Shown here piece by piece: positions 17,686 to 27,969 of a stretch of 64,000 nt of DNA. Each line of letters opens with the position of its first letter. The stretch's first letter is position 1. This DNA is from Craterilacuibacter sp. RT1T (GTDB taxonomy: Bacteria > Pseudomonadota > Gammaproteobacteria > Burkholderiales > Chromobacteriaceae): contig NZ_JAMFLI010000013.1 of assembly GCF_023502145.1 (NCBI RefSeq), positions 1 through 64,000 on the forward strand. The letters are read 5' to 3'. Position numbers and translations under genes: made by a program. The notes under the pieces are model-generated. The model ran no database searches and was not told the DNA's origin. It saw nothing but the letters and a program-made list of their open reading frames with translations.

Positions 17686-18636
17686 TCAGTCGTCTGCCGG
17701 AAAGCGCGGGTCATGTGCTAATAGTGCGGCCTCTACCTGTTTGCGCTGCAGATGGGGCGCGAACAGTTCGATCAGCGTATAGGCAAAGCCACGCAGATAG
17801 GCATCTTTGCGTATGCCTATCTTGGTGGTCGAGGGAGCGAATAAATGGGCCGCATCGATGGCTACCAGTTTATTGTCGCGTTCGGGCTCGAAGGCCATGC
17901 TGGCGATAATGCCGACACCCAGACCCAGCCCGACATAAGTCTTGATGACATCGGTGTCGATGGCGGTCAGTACGACGTTCGGAGTGAGCTCGGCATTGGC
18001 AAAAGCTTTATTGATTTTTGAGCGCCCGGCAAAGGCAAAGTCATAGGTAATGATGGGGTAGGCGGCGATGTCTTGTAGCGTCAAGGGGTGTGTCAAACGG
18101 GTGAGTTCATGCCCTTGTGGCACGACAATGCTGCGGTTCCACTGGCAGCATGGCAGCATGGCCAGCTCTTTGTAGAGCTCGATACCTTCGGTCGCAATGG
18201 CGAAGTCGGCCTCGCCGGCGACAACCATTTCACAGATCTGGGTCGGACTGCCTTGTTTGATGGAGAGTCTGACCTTGGGGTGACGTCGCACAAACTCGGA
18301 AATCACCGACGGCAATGCATAACGAGCCTGGGTATGGGTAGTCGCGATGGTCAGCGAACCTTCGGACTCGCGTGAAAATTCTTCGCCTACGCGCTTGAGA
18401 TTCTTGGCTTCATGCAAGATGCGCTCGGCGATACGCAGGATTTCCTTGCCTGGCTCCGATACCGCCACCACACGTTTGCCGTTGCGGATAAACACCTGTA
18501 TGCCCAACTCGTCTTCCAGCAGACGGATCTGCTTGGAGATACCCGGTTGCGAGGTATGCAGCTTTTCCGCCGCCTCTGACACATTCAACCCTTGCTTGGC
18601 GACTTCAACCAGATAGCGCAGTTGTTGCAGCTTCAT
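17686..18636 (-). CDS. cysB: LysR-type regulator CysB
   Basis: Transcription activator of sulfate assimilation, responsive to N-acetylserine in characterised species. The N-terminal winged helix is MKLQQLRYLVEVAKQGLNVSEAAEKLHTSQPGIS in pattern. The effector domain has ATTHTQARYALP, KQGSPTQI and VGLGLGVGIIASMA, all hallmarks of CysB/Cbl. Length 316 aa. It is divergent from cysH across a 112-bp AT-rich spacer, the expected place for autoregulation and for control of the cys genes. Confidence 0.95.
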   Translation of the reverse strand: MKLQQLRYLVEVAKQGLNVSEAAEKLHTSQPGISKQIRLLEDELGIQVFIRNGKRVVAVSEPGKEILRIAERILHEAKNLKRVGEEFSRESEGSLTIATTHTQARYALPSVISEFVRRHPKVRLSIKQGSPTQICEMVVAGEADFAIATEGIELYKELAMLPCCQWNRSIVVPQGHELTRLTHPLTLQDIAAYPIITYDFAFAGRSKINKAFANAELTPNVVLTAIDTDVIKTYVGLGLGVGIIASMAFEPERDNKLVAIDAAHLFAPSTTKIGIRKDAYLRGFAYTLIELFAPHLQRKQVEAALLAHDPRFPADD

Positions 18637-18748
18637 GCCCCGCTTCCTTTTTATAAAACCAGATGGAATTAGATATTAGCACGATATTCTTTAAAGTTTA
18701 TAAGTCAATTGGGTAGCATGCTGTCAGAAGCCGCTGAGGAAAAGCCTG
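18637..18748. promoter_or_regulatory. cysB-cysH divergent control region
   Basis: 112 bp, distinctly AT-rich. It holds repeated TTTATAA-like elements (18650, 18697) and CTTTAAAG at 18691. These are plausible CysB contact and promoter elements, but CysB sites are too degenerate to assign by eye. Confidence 0.4.
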
Positions 18749-19456
18749 ATGAATCTGGAAAATAAACTGTCCCATACCCGTGCCTTATTGCAGGAGATCG
18801 CTGCAAACGAGGCCTCGGTGGTACTGGCCAATAGTCTGGGCGCCGAAGATATGGTGCTGACCGACTTGATTGCTGATATGTGCTTGCCTATCGGCATTTT
18901 CAGTCTGGATACCGGGCGCCTGCCTGCCCAAACATATGATTTGATGCAGGTGATGGCAGAGCATTATCCGGCTTATCCCTTGCAGGTTTTTTTTCCTGAC
19001 ACCCAGGCGACCGAGACATGGGTGGCGCAGCATGGCATGAATGCCTTTTACCAAAGTGTCGAGCTGCGTAAAGCCTGCTGTGAGGTACGCAAGCTGCAGC
19101 CTTTGCGCCGGGCGCTCGCCGGGCATTCCGCATGGGTGACCGGCTTGCGGCGCGAGCAATCGGTCACCCGGTCGGATATGTCCGAACGAGAGCCGGATAC
19201 GGTACATGGCTTGATGAAATACAGTCCCTTGCTTGATTGGAGCGAGGCCGATGTGTGGGCATATATCCGCCAGCATGGCGTGCCTTATAACGCGCTGCAT
19301 GACCAGCACTATCCTTCCATCGGTTGTGCACCTTGTACGCGCGCCATTTCCGCTGGCGAAGATGTGCGCGCCGGGCGCTGGTGGTGGGAAAACCCAGAAT
19401 CTAAAGAGTGCGGCTTGCATGGCAAGGTGAGTTTGCTTAAATCGGCCTCGGCCTGA
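18749..19456 (+). CDS. cysH: Adenylyl-sulfate (APS) reductase, assimilatory
   Basis: Reduces activated sulfate to sulfite. The [4Fe-4S] cluster cysteines of the APS-reductase class are present: KACCEVRK (Cys-Cys) and IGCAPCTR. The catalytic cysteine lies in the C-terminal ECGLHG. The substrate loop SLGAEDMVLTDL is at the N-terminus. This indicates APS rather than PAPS as substrate; the cluster cysteines are absent from enteric PAPS reductases. 235 aa. First gene of cysH-cysI-DUF934, next to divergent cysB. Confidence 0.93.
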   Translation: MNLENKLSHTRALLQEIAANEASVVLANSLGAEDMVLTDLIADMCLPIGIFSLDTGRLPAQTYDLMQVMAEHYPAYPLQVFFPDTQATETWVAQHGMNAFYQSVELRKACCEVRKLQPLRRALAGHSAWVTGLRREQSVTRSDMSEREPDTVHGLMKYSPLLDWSEADVWAYIRQHGVPYNALHDQHYPSIGCAPCTRAISAGEDVRAGRWWWENPESKECGLHGKVSLLKSASA

Positions 19457-19475
19457 GCCGCACCCGGAGACATAT

Positions 19476-21134
19476 ATGTATCGATATGATGAAGTGGATG
19501 CCCGCATTGTGGGCGAGCGGGTGGCGCAGTTTCGCGACCAGACCCGGCGCTTTCTGGCTGGGGAATTGTCCGAAGAAGAGTTCCGCCCTTTGCGTCTGAT
19601 GAATGGCCTGTATATACAGCGCCACGCACCGATGTTGCGGGTGGCTATTCCTTACGGGCATTTCAATAGCCAGCAGATGCGCAAGCTGGCGCATATTGCC
19701 CGCACCTACGATAAAGGCTATGCCCACTTTACCACCCGGCAAAATGTCCAGTTCAATTGGCCGGCGCTGGAGAGTGTGCCGGATATTCTGGCCGAGTTGG
19801 CGGATGTTGAAATGCACGCAATCCAGACATCGGGTAACTGCGTACGCAATACCACCACCGATGCCTTTGCCGGCGTAGCCGCTGACGAGCTGCTGGATCC
19901 GCGCCCCTGGTGCGAAATCATCCGCCAGTGGAGCACCTTGCATCCCGAGTTTGCCTATCTGCCGCGTAAGTTCAAGATTGCCGTCTCCGGCGCTCTGGAG
20001 GATAGGGCCGCAACCTGGGTGCATGATATCGGGTTGCAGGTGGTCAGGAATGCCGACGGCGAAGTGGGTTTTCGCGTACTGGTGGGAGGGGGCTTGGGGC
20101 GCACCCCGGTAATCGGCGAGCAGGTGCGGGCGTTTTTGCCGGGCGAGCACCTGCTGACTTATCTGGATGCCGTACTGCGCGTCTACAACCGCTTTGGCCG
20201 GCGCGACAACAAATACAAGGCGCGCATCAAGATTCTGGTCAAGGCGATGACGGTAGAGGGGTTCGCGGCCAAGGTTGAGGATGAGTGGCAGCATTTGAAA
20301 AATGGTGCGGCGACCTTGCGCGCGCAGGATATCGCGCACTTTGCCAGCTTCTTTACTGAACCGGCTTATGAGACATTGCCTGCCCATCCTGCCGAGCTGA
20401 CGGCCGCCATGGAAGCGCATCCTGCTTTTGTGCGCTGGCTTGAGCGCAATACCCGTGCCCACCGGCAACCGGGTTATCGCGCCGTGGTGTTGTCATTGAA
20501 AAAAACCGGCGTACCACCCGGTGACATTACGGCCGAGCAAATGGATGCAGTGGCCGGGATGGCCGAGCGCTTTGGTTTTGGCGAGATCCGTGCCGCCCAC
20601 GAGCAGAACCTGATTCTGCCGGATGTGCGTGAGCAGGATCTGTTCGCCTTGTGGACCTTGGCGCGCGAGTGGGGTTTTGCTACGCCGAATATCGGTTTGT
20701 TGACCGATATCATTTGCTGCCCGGGCGGTGACTTCTGCGGTCTGGCCAATGCCAAGTCTATTCCGGTTGCCGAAGCGATACAGCGCCGCTTCGATGATCT
20801 GGATTATCTGCATGACCTGGGCGAGATTGATTGCAACCTGTCCGGTTGCATCAATGCCTGCGGTCATCACCATATCGGTCATATCGGTATTCTGGGGGTC
20901 GATAAAAATGGTGAGGAGTGGTACCAGATTACGCTGGGCGGTAGTCAGGGCAATCAGGCATCGCTAGGCAAGGTGATCGGTCCTTCGTTTGCCCAAGCCG
21001 ATATTCCGCAGGTCTTCGAGAAGATTCTGGGGGTTTACATCACCGAGCGCCAGACGGGTGAGCGCTTTATCGAGACGGTACGGCGTATTGGCCTTGTGCC
21101 CTTTAAGGAGTCGGTCTATGCGCAACATCATTAA
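19476..21134 (+). CDS. cysI: Sulfite reductase hemoprotein
   Basis: Six-electron reduction of sulfite to sulfide with siroheme and a [4Fe-4S] cluster. Two ferredoxin-like/SiR repeats are seen: THFTTRQNVQFNW-type motif near residues 85-97 and TSGNCVRNTT, then the cluster ligands CPGGDFCGL and CNLSGCINACGHH. At 552 aa it is the short betaproteobacterial type. It starts 19 bp after cysH and overlaps the next gene by 17 bp, so the three are one operon. Confidence 0.94.
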   Translation: MYRYDEVDARIVGERVAQFRDQTRRFLAGELSEEEFRPLRLMNGLYIQRHAPMLRVAIPYGHFNSQQMRKLAHIARTYDKGYAHFTTRQNVQFNWPALESVPDILAELADVEMHAIQTSGNCVRNTTTDAFAGVAADELLDPRPWCEIIRQWSTLHPEFAYLPRKFKIAVSGALEDRAATWVHDIGLQVVRNADGEVGFRVLVGGGLGRTPVIGEQVRAFLPGEHLLTYLDAVLRVYNRFGRRDNKYKARIKILVKAMTVEGFAAKVEDEWQHLKNGAATLRAQDIAHFASFFTEPAYETLPAHPAELTAAMEAHPAFVRWLERNTRAHRQPGYRAVVLSLKKTGVPPGDITAEQMDAVAGMAERFGFGEIRAAHEQNLILPDVREQDLFALWTLAREWGFATPNIGLLTDIICCPGGDFCGLANAKSIPVAEAIQRRFDDLDYLHDLGEIDCNLSGCINACGHHHIGHIGILGVDKNGEEWYQITLGGSQGNQASLGKVIGPSFAQADIPQVFEKILGVYITERQTGERFIETVRRIGLVPFKESVYAQHH

Positions 21135-21597
21135 AAACGGGCAGGTGACGGCGGACGAGTGGCTGCTGGTGCGTGAAGACGAAGGCTTATGGCCGGCACA
21201 AGATGTGATCGTTCCGCTGGAGGCTTGGCTGTCGGCACGTTTGGCACATCCTCACCGTGCTGCGCCCTGGCTTGCGCCGGATACGGATATGGCCATATTG
21301 CTGCCCCATCTGGCGGATGCATCTTTAATTGCCATTGATTTTCCCGCGTTCACCGATGGCCGCGGCTATAGCCTGGCGCGCCTGCTGCGCGAGCGTTATG
21401 GCTATAGCGGAGAATTGCGTGCGATTGGTGATGTATTGCAAGACCAGTTATATTACCTGCACCAAAGCGGTTTTGACAGCTTTGCCATACGGGAAGACAG
21501 GGATGCGGCTCAAGCACTGGCCGCGCTGCAAGACTTCTCTGATGGTTATCAGGTTTCCTGGCGTCGCGCCGAACCTTTATTTAAGCGTATTTTTTAA
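21118..21597 (+). CDS. DUF934 protein of the sulfate assimilation operon
   Basis: A 159-aa protein of the DUF934 family, which is regularly linked to cysI-type sulfite reductases. Visible motifs are MRNIIKNGQ, LLPHLADASLIAIDFPAFTDGRGYSLARLLRE and GDVLQDQLYYLHQSGFDSF. The start at 21118 has AAGGAG upstream, lies inside the cysI 3' end, and is preferred over a longer frame from 20989. Exact role is unproven; a part in electron delivery or assembly of sulfite reductase is an inference from context. Confidence 0.88.
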   Translation: MRNIIKNGQVTADEWLLVREDEGLWPAQDVIVPLEAWLSARLAHPHRAAPWLAPDTDMAILLPHLADASLIAIDFPAFTDGRGYSLARLLRERYGYSGELRAIGDVLQDQLYYLHQSGFDSFAIREDRDAAQALAALQDFSDGYQVSWRRAEPLFKRIF

Positions 21598-21692
21598 ACA
21601 TGCATGTCAAAGCTAAAGTCATTGAGAAAATCGGTATTTACTAATTTTGTTGTTTTTATGCCATAGATGGCACGGTTTGAGGGCCTAGCGAG

Positions 21693-21721
21693 TTGACACT
21701 ATGTAAATGTGTTTATATAGT
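21693..21721 (+). promoter_or_regulatory. Sigma-70 promoter of the OmpA-family gene
   Basis: -35 TTGACA (21693-21698) and -10 TATAGT (21716-21721) separated by 17 bp, an almost ideal housekeeping promoter. It predicts a leader of about 110 nt. Confidence 0.8.
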
Positions 21722-21836
21722 GCTAAAGCCTTGCATATTGAATTTTGCACGCTAGAGTGATGAAGGTGTCTCACCATCCATTAAAGGCAAGCGAGGCACT
21801 TTTGATACTGGCTTTTAAAGAAAAGGGAAGTTTAAG

Positions 21837-22478
21837 ATGATCAAACAGCTCAAAGTAAGTGCCTTGCTTGGCGCCCTGCTGGTTTCCACCAGCGCATTTG
21901 CCGCTCACCCAGGCTACCTGGATGACCAAGCAACTGACAAAGTCGTACGTAACAACTACGGCGAGTGCTGGAGAACTGCATCTTTCGACAAGGCCAAAGA
22001 CGGTCTGGTTGAGTGTGGTGATCGCGAAGCCGTTAAGGCCGTTGTTGCACCGGTAATGGTTCTGGTACAGGAAAAGATTTCCCTGTCGGCTGACGTATTC
22101 TTCAACTTTGCCAAGGCTACCCTGCGTCCTGAAGCCAAAGAAGAGCTGGGCCCGCTGGTTGAAAAGCTGAAGGCCAATGGCGACAAGCTGCAATCGGTTG
22201 AGCTGGCTGGTTACACCGACTTCTACGGTTCCGACAAGTACAACCAGAAGCTGTCGCAAGAGCGTGCTGACACCGTGCGCACCTTCCTGGTTGAGAACGG
22301 CGTTGCTGCAGAGAAAGTAACGGCAGTAGGCAAGGGCAAGGCTGCTGACGGCCTGACCCAAGAGTGCAAGGCCAAGAAGCTGAAGACCCAGGCTGAAATG
22401 AAGGCTTGCGTTGCTGGCGATCGTCGCGTTGACGTGACCATCAATGCCATGAAGGAATCCATGATTGAACAGAAGTAA
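21837..22478 (+). CDS. OmpA-family protein, RmpM-like
   Basis: Envelope protein linking porins to peptidoglycan in Neisseria-type bacteria (RmpM/class 4). A signal peptide (MIKQLKVSALLGALLVSTSAFA) and a short linker with YGECWRTASFDKA precede an OmpA-like peptidoglycan-binding domain (about 80-205; SADVFFNFAKATLRPEAKEEL, ELAGYTDFYGS, NQKLSQERAD, DRRVDVTI). No eight-strand N-terminal barrel is present. 213 aa. It has a strong promoter, a good Shine-Dalgarno (AAGGGAAG) and its own terminator, indicating an abundant monocistronic product. Confidence 0.92.
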   Translation: MIKQLKVSALLGALLVSTSAFAAHPGYLDDQATDKVVRNNYGECWRTASFDKAKDGLVECGDREAVKAVVAPVMVLVQEKISLSADVFFNFAKATLRPEAKEELGPLVEKLKANGDKLQSVELAGYTDFYGSDKYNQKLSQERADTVRTFLVENGVAAEKVTAVGKGKAADGLTQECKAKKLKTQAEMKACVAGDRRVDVTINAMKESMIEQK

Positions 22479-22495
22479 TTCTGTTTTTATCTGAT

Positions 22496-22525
22496 AAAAA
22501 GCCCTGCTCATGCAGGGCTTTTTTG
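22496..22525 (+). terminator. Terminator after the OmpA-family gene
   Basis: AAAAAGCCCTGC / GCAGGGCTTTTTT stem with a TCAT loop and T-run. Confidence 0.9.
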
Positions 22526-22642
22526 TTTTGCCGGCAAGATGGCGCACTATCTTGCGTAAAGCCGCCATTGCTTGTGGTGCAAGGCTGGACGCTGGTAAGC
22601 GTCGACCGCTACAATCAAAGGCTTTCAGGGCAAAGGGCGGCA

Positions 22643-23578
22643 ATGCAGGTATATTTCGGAGATCCCCGTCGCTTTGGTTTGCCCGGGTGTGCGCTGACCA
22701 TAGGCAACTTCGATGGTGTCCATCAGGGGCACCAGAATATGCTCAAGCGCCTGCGTGCCGAGGCCGATCTGCGTGGACTGCCTAGTGCCGTGCTGACATT
22801 CGAGCCGCACCCCCGAGAATTTTTCAGCCGCGAGGCTCCACCGGCACGCCTCTCTACCTTGCGCGACAAGCTGGCCGAGCTGGAAGCCTCGGGCTTGGTG
22901 GATGTTGTGTTTGTCTATCGCTTCAATCATGCGTTTGCCCGCATGGGGGCGCAGGCATTTATCGATGAGGTGCTGGTCGGCGCATTGAATACCCGCTATT
23001 TGCTGATAGGGGATGATTTCCAGTTCGGTGCCAAGCGTAGTGGAGATTTTGCCCTATTGTGTGCTTGTCCGCACTTTGTGACCGAGGCCATGCCTTCGGT
23101 ACTGGTCAAGGGCGAGCGCGCATCCAGTACGCGGGTGCGTGCGTGTCTGGCCGCGGGTCATCTGGATGCCGCCGAACATTTGCTGGGTCATTCTTACCAA
23201 CTGTCCGGCCGGGTCATGCATGGCCGCAAACTTGGGCGCACGCTGGGTTTTCCCACCGCCAATATCCATTTGCCGCACCGCAAGCCGGCGCTGGAGGGGG
23301 TGTTTGTGGTCGAGGCCGAAACGGCCGATGGTGTATGGGGCGGCGTGGCCAGCCTGGGGCGCAACCCGACGGTCAGTCAAAGTGAAGATTACAAGCTGGA
23401 AGTGCATCTTTTCGATTTTGCTGGCGACTTGTATGGCCAGCGTATGACGGTGCGCTTCCTGAAAAAACTGCGCGATGAAGCGCGCTATGATGATTTGAAT
23501 GAGCTGGTAGCCCAGATAGAGCAGGATGCTAGCAGCGCACGAAGCTATTTGAACAATTTGCAGCGAGAACAGGCATGA
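22643..23578 (+). CDS. ribF: Bifunctional riboflavin kinase / FAD synthetase
   Basis: Makes FMN and then FAD. The N-terminal nucleotidyltransferase domain shows [13 protein letters not shown] and [12 protein letters not shown]; the C-terminal riboflavin kinase domain has [25 protein letters not shown] and RKEF-type ending [15 protein letters not shown] 22643 (311 aa) fits the family; the open frame to 22523 overlaps the previous terminator and is not used. It overlaps ileS by four bases (ATGA), part of the conserved ribF-ileS-lspA-ispH cluster. Confidence 0.96.
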   Translation: MQVYFGDPRRFGLPGCALTIGNFDGVHQGHQNMLKRLRAEADLRGLPSAVLTFEPHPREFFSREAPPARLSTLRDKLAELEASGLVDVVFVYRFNHAFARMGAQAFIDEVLVGALNTRYLLIGDDFQFGAKRSGDFALLCACPHFVTEAMPSVLVKGERASSTRVRACLAAGHLDAAEHLLGHSYQLSGRVMHGRKLGRTLGFPTANIHLPHRKPALEGVFVVEAETADGVWGGVASLGRNPTVSQSEDYKLEVHLFDFAGDLYGQRMTVRFLKKLRDEARYDDLNELVAQIEQDASSARSYLNNLQREQA

Positions 23579-26355
23579 GCATCGATTACCGTAAGACCGT
23601 CAACCTGCTGGATACGCCATTCCCGATGCGGGGTGATTTGGCCAAACGTGAACCCGCCTGGGTCAAGCGCTGGCAAGAAGAAAAGCGCTACGACAAATTG
23701 CGCAAATTATGCGCGGGGCGGCCGAAGTTCATCCTGCATGACGGCCCACCGTACGCGAACGGCGATATTCATATCGGTCACGCCGTCAACAAGGTGCTCA
23801 AGGACATTATCGTGCGTTCGCGCACCCTGTCCGGTTTTGATGCGCCCTATGTACCGGGTTGGGATTGTCATGGCCTGCCTATCGAGCTGATGGTGGAAAA
23901 GCTGCATGGCAAGGAGATTCCTGCTGCCAAGTTCCGCGAGCTGTGCCGCGAGTACGCCAAGGAGCAGATTGCCCGCCAGAAGAAGGATTTCATCCGTCTG
24001 GGCGTCCTGGGCGACTGGGAAAACCCCTATCTGACGATGGACTTCAAGACCGAAGCCGATATCGTGCGCACCTTGGGCAAGATCAACGACAACGGCTTCC
24101 TGTTCAAGGGCGAGAAGCCGGTGCACTGGTGTATCGAGTGCGGCTCGGCCTTGGCCGAAGCGGAAGTCGAGTATGAAGACAAGGCATCGCCGGCGATCGA
24201 TGTCGCTTTTCCGGTTGCCGATAGCGCCCGTCTGGCCGAAGCATTCGGCGTAGCGGATGCCGCCAATGCCTATGCCGTGATCTGGACCACCACACCGTGG
24301 ACCTTGCCTGCCAACCAGGCGGTATCGGTTAGCCCGACCCTGACTTACCAGTTGTTCGACACGGTCAAGGGCAAGCTGATTCTGGCCAAGGATCTGGCCG
24401 AGTCCGCGCTGGCGCGTTACGGCTGTGCCGACGCCACGCTGCTGGCCGAAGTGGCGGGTGAAAAGCTGGACATGCTGATGCTGTCCCATCCGTTCTACGC
24501 CCGTCAGGTTCCGGTCATTCTGGGTGACCATGTGACGACGGATGCCGGTACCGGCTTGGTGCATACCGCGCCGGCGCATGGTCTGGAAGACTTCCAGGTT
24601 GGCCGCGCCTATGGCCTGCCGGTGGAAAATCCGGTCATGGACAATGGCCGCTATACCTCGGCAACCGAATTCTTTGCCGGCATGAGCGTCTGGGAGGCCA
24701 ACCCTGCCGTGGTCGCCTTGCTGCAAGAGAAGGGCGTACTGCTGGCCAATATCAAGCTGCTACACAGCTATCCGCATTGCTGGCGCCACAAGACCCCGAT
24801 TATTTTCCGCGCGACCGCGCAGTGGTTTATCGGTATGGAAAAACCGGGCAAAGAAGGCGAAACCTTGCGTGCCCGTGCCCGCCGTGCAGTGGAAAGCACC
24901 GAGTTCTTCCCGGCTTGGGGGCGTGCGCGTCTGGAATCCATGATAGGTAACCGTCCTGACTGGTGCGTATCGCGCCAGCGCAGCTGGGGCGTGCCGATGA
25001 CCTTCTTTGTACACAAGGAAACCGGCGAGCTACACCCTCGCTCCGGCGCTTTGCTGGAAGAGGTTGCGCTGCGTATCGAACAGCAGGGCATCGAAGCCTG
25101 GTTTAGTCTGGATGCGAAAGATCTGCTGGGCGCCGAGGCTGAAGACTACAAGAAACTGTCCGATACGCTGGATGTGTGGTTTGACTCGGGTTCTACCCAT
25201 TTTGCCGTACTCAAGCAGCGTCCTGAGCTGGCTTGGCCGGCTGACTTGTATCTGGAGGGTTCCGACCAGCACCGCGGCTGGTTCCAGAGCTCTTTGCTGA
25301 CCGGCTGCGGCACGATAGGCCGCGCGCCTTACAAGCAGTTGCTGACCCACGGCTTCGTGGTGGACGGCAAGGGTCTGAAGATGTCCAAGTCCAAGGGCAA
25401 TGTGGTCGCGCCGCAAAAGGTCAACGACAGTCTGGGCGCCGATATTTTGCGCCTGTGGGTGGCATCGACCGATTACTCGGGCGAGCTGGCCATTTCGGAT
25501 GAAATTCTCAAGCGGGTGACCGAGAGCTATCGCCGCCTGCGTAATACCTTGCGCTTTTTGCTGGCCAACCTGTCGGATTTCGATCCGCTGCAGGATGCCG
25601 TACCGTTTGGCCGCCTGCTCGAGCTGGATCAGTACGCCATTTTGCTGGCCAAGAATGTGCAGGACAAGGTGGCCGGTGACCAGTACAGCCGTTATGCCTT
25701 CCATCAGGCCATGCAGGAAATCGTCGGTTATTGCTCCGAGGATATGGGCGCCTTCTATCTGGACGTGATCAAGGATCGCCTGTACACCATGCAGGCCGAT
25801 AGCGCCGGCCGTCGCAGTGCCCAGACCGCGCTGTACCACATCACGCGTAGTTTGCTGCTGCTGCTGCAACCGGTACTGTGCTTTACCTCGGACGAGGCAT
25901 GGCAGGTGTTGACCGGCAGCGAGGAAGAGTCGGCGCTGTTCCATTGCTGGCACGAATTCCCGCAGCTGGACGATGGCGCAGCCCAAGCCTTGCAGGCCAA
26001 GTGGAGCCGCATCCGCGAGCTGCGCGCACAGGTCAACAAGGATGTCGAAACCTTGCGTGGCGAAGACAAGCTGGGTTCGTCCTTGCAGGCCGAACTGGAC
26101 ATCGTGGCGGATGAGGCGTTGTTCCCGCTGCTGTCCAGTCTGGGCGACGATCTCAAGTTCGTGTTTATCGTGTCGCGGGTGCGCTTGAGTGCCGGCGATG
26201 TGACCACGGTTAAGGTGTCGGCGGCGGATCACGCCAAGTGCGACCGTTGCTGGCACTACCGCAGCGATGTGGGCACGCATGCGGGTCATGGCCATGTCTG
26301 CGGGCGTTGCGTGGAAAACATCGACGGCAAGGGCGAGGTACGCAGCTATGCCTGA
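23575..26355 (+). CDS. ileS: Isoleucyl-tRNA synthetase
   Basis: Class I aminoacyl-tRNA synthetase, 926 aa. HIGH-type motif in [18 protein letters not shown], editing (CP1) domain with [17 protein letters not shown] in [10 protein letters not shown], anticodon-binding domain, and a C-terminal zinc finger CDRCWHYR ... HVCGRC. Start overlaps ribF (ATGA) and the end overlaps lspA by 8 bp, so translation of the three is coupled. Confidence 0.98.
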   Translation: MSIDYRKTVNLLDTPFPMRGDLAKREPAWVKRWQEEKRYDKLRKLCAGRPKFILHDGPPYANGDIHIGHAVNKVLKDIIVRSRTLSGFDAPYVPGWDCHGLPIELMVEKLHGKEIPAAKFRELCREYAKEQIARQKKDFIRLGVLGDWENPYLTMDFKTEADIVRTLGKINDNGFLFKGEKPVHWCIECGSALAEAEVEYEDKASPAIDVAFPVADSARLAEAFGVADAANAYAVIWTTTPWTLPANQAVSVSPTLTYQLFDTVKGKLILAKDLAESALARYGCADATLLAEVAGEKLDMLMLSHPFYARQVPVILGDHVTTDAGTGLVHTAPAHGLEDFQVGRAYGLPVENPVMDNGRYTSATEFFAGMSVWEANPAVVALLQEKGVLLANIKLLHSYPHCWRHKTPIIFRATAQWFIGMEKPGKEGETLRARARRAVESTEFFPAWGRARLESMIGNRPDWCVSRQRSWGVPMTFFVHKETGELHPRSGALLEEVALRIEQQGIEAWFSLDAKDLLGAEAEDYKKLSDTLDVWFDSGSTHFAVLKQRPELAWPADLYLEGSDQHRGWFQSSLLTGCGTIGRAPYKQLLTHGFVVDGKGLKMSKSKGNVVAPQKVNDSLGADILRLWVASTDYSGELAISDEILKRVTESYRRLRNTLRFLLANLSDFDPLQDAVPFGRLLELDQYAILLAKNVQDKVAGDQYSRYAFHQAMQEIVGYCSEDMGAFYLDVIKDRLYTMQADSAGRRSAQTALYHITRSLLLLLQPVLCFTSDEAWQVLTGSEEESALFHCWHEFPQLDDGAAQALQAKWSRIRELRAQVNKDVETLRGEDKLGSSLQAELDIVADEALFPLLSSLGDDLKFVFIVSRVRLSAGDVTTVKVSAADHAKCDRCWHYRSDVGTHAGHGHVCGRCVENIDGKGEVRSYA

Positions 26356-26869
26356 TGTTGCCGGTGACACGGCGGTGACTGAGCGGGGCACAAGGCAAGG
26401 CAGCCTGGTCTGGTTTGCCCTGGCGCTTGCCATTGTGGTGCTGGACCAGCTCAGCAAGACCTGGTTCAACACCGAGTTCCACTTTGGCGAGGTGAGGGAA
26501 GTCATTCCCGGCTTCTTCAACTTCACCTTACTGTATAACCCGGGGGCGGCGTTCAGCTTTCTGGCGGATGCCGGCGGCTGGCAGAAGTACTTTTTCACGG
26601 CGCTGGCGTTCGGGGTATCAGGCTGGCTGGGCTGGAATATCATCAAGAAGCGCTTTAGCATGCTGATGAACCTGGCTGCTGCCTTCATCATGGGCGGCGC
26701 CATCGGTAATGTGATAGACCGCATGATTCATGGTCATGTGATCGACTTCATCCAGCTGCATTATTACCAGAGCTGGTATTACCCGGCATTCAACCTGGCG
26801 GATTCCTTTATCTGCGTCGGGGCGGTGCTGATGGTAATAGACAGTTTCCGGCACCCCGCCGGACAGTGA
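26348..26869 (+). CDS. lspA: Lipoprotein signal peptidase (signal peptidase II)
   Basis: Inner-membrane aspartyl protease that cleaves diacylated prolipoproteins. Four TM segments (about 17-36, 72-90, 98-117, 140-160). Catalytic aspartates lie in [10 protein letters not shown] and NLADSFI, and VLDQLSK is in the first TM end. ATG 26348 gives 173 aa and overlaps the ileS stop. A longer frame lies wholly inside ileS and is rejected. Confidence 0.96.
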   Translation: MPDVAGDTAVTERGTRQGSLVWFALALAIVVLDQLSKTWFNTEFHFGEVREVIPGFFNFTLLYNPGAAFSFLADAGGWQKYFFTALAFGVSGWLGWNIIKKRFSMLMNLAAAFIMGGAIGNVIDRMIHGHVIDFIQLHYYQSWYYPAFNLADSFICVGAVLMVIDSFRHPAGQ

Positions 26870-26917
26870 TGACCGAGGGCCGGCTTGCCGGCCCTTCTTG
26901 CATGGAAAGTGAAAAGA

Positions 26918-27847
26918 ATGACGAAGACCATCATGCTGGCCAATCCGCGCGGCTTTTGTGCCGGGGTCGACCGGGCTATCGCCATCGTCGAGAGGGCGCT
27001 GGAAATATACGGTGCCCCGATTTATGTGCGCCATGAGGTGGTGCATAACCGCTTTGTGGTGGAAGGCTTGCGCGACAAGGGGGCTGTGTTTATCGAGGAT
27101 CTGGCCGATGTGCCCGCCGGTGCCACGCTGATTTATTCGGCGCACGGCGTGCCATTGTCGGTACGCGCCGAGGCCGAAGCCAAGGGGCTGAATGTGTTTG
27201 ATGCCACGTGCCCTCTGGTGACCAAGGTGCATGTCGAGGTCAAGCGCATGCGCGAAGCCGGCATGGATATCGTCATGATAGGGCACAAGGGCCACCCCGA
27301 AGTCGAGGGCACCATGGGGCAGGCCGACGGCGGCATGTATCTGGTTGAGAGTGTCGATGATGTGGAACGCCTGCAGCTTAGCCGTCCCGAAGCCTTGTCC
27401 TATGTCAGCCAGACCACCTTGTCGGTGGACGAGACGCGCGACATTATCGCGGCGCTCAAGGCACGCTTTCCGGCAATTGTCAGTCCGAAAAAAGACGATA
27501 TCTGCTACGCCACGCAAAACCGGCAGGATGCGGTCAAGGCCATGACCGAGCAGTGCGACCTGATTATCGTGGTTGGTTCACCGGCCAGCTCCAACTCCAA
27601 CCGCCTGCGTGAAGTGGCCGCCCTGCGCGGTGTCGAAGCCTATATGGTGGACAACGCGAGCGAGCTCAAGCAAGCCTGGTTTGCCGGCAAAGAGCGGGTC
27701 GGCGTCACGGCCGGTGCCTCGGCCCCCGAAGTGCTGGTGGCGGCGGTCATCCAAGCGATCCGTGCACTGGGGCTGGATGTGGTCGAGGAGTTGCCCGGGG
27801 TCGAGGAGAAAATCAGTTTCCCGCTGCCGGCGGCCTTGCGCGTCTGA
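26918..27847 (+). CDS. ispH: 4-hydroxy-3-methylbut-2-enyl diphosphate reductase
   Basis: Last step of the MEP isoprenoid pathway; oxygen-sensitive [4Fe-4S] enzyme. The three cluster cysteines are visible in [24 protein letters not shown] and [11 protein letters not shown]. Substrate residues include HEVVHN and [14 protein letters not shown] 26918 with GGAAAGTGA upstream gives 309 aa. Last gene of the ribF-ileS-lspA-ispH run and followed by a hairpin terminator. Confidence 0.97.
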   Translation: MTKTIMLANPRGFCAGVDRAIAIVERALEIYGAPIYVRHEVVHNRFVVEGLRDKGAVFIEDLADVPAGATLIYSAHGVPLSVRAEAEAKGLNVFDATCPLVTKVHVEVKRMREAGMDIVMIGHKGHPEVEGTMGQADGGMYLVESVDDVERLQLSRPEALSYVSQTTLSVDETRDIIAALKARFPAIVSPKKDDICYATQNRQDAVKAMTEQCDLIIVVGSPASSNSNRLREVAALRGVEAYMVDNASELKQAWFAGKERVGVTAGASAPEVLVAAVIQAIRALGLDVVEELPGVEEKISFPLPAALRV

Positions 27848-27871
27848 GACCGGATCTTGCTATTTGGGTAG

Positions 27872-27892
27872 AGCCGCCGTAATGGCGGCTTT
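27872..27892 (+). terminator. Terminator-like hairpin after ispH
   Basis: AGCCGCC / GGCGGCT stem with GTAAT loop, followed by only a short T-run. Confidence 0.6.
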
Positions 27893-27907
27893 GTCGTATC
27901 CGGGGGA

Positions 27908-27935
27908 TTGAAATGCCGGCGCCTTGTCCCTACCT
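27908..27935 (+). promoter_or_regulatory. Heat-shock (sigma-32) promoter candidate of htpG
   Basis: TTGAAA (27908) and CCCTACCT (27928) with 14 bp between, near the CTTGAAA-N-CCCCATNT consensus, about 35 bp before the htpG start. Confidence 0.5.
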
Positions 27936-27969
27936 CTAGGCTATTGTTGACCACCTGTCCGAGACAAGC

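Noticed and set aside
25030-26724. 564-codon open frame antisense to ileS and lspA
   Set aside because: Shadow frame crossing two well-supported sense genes.
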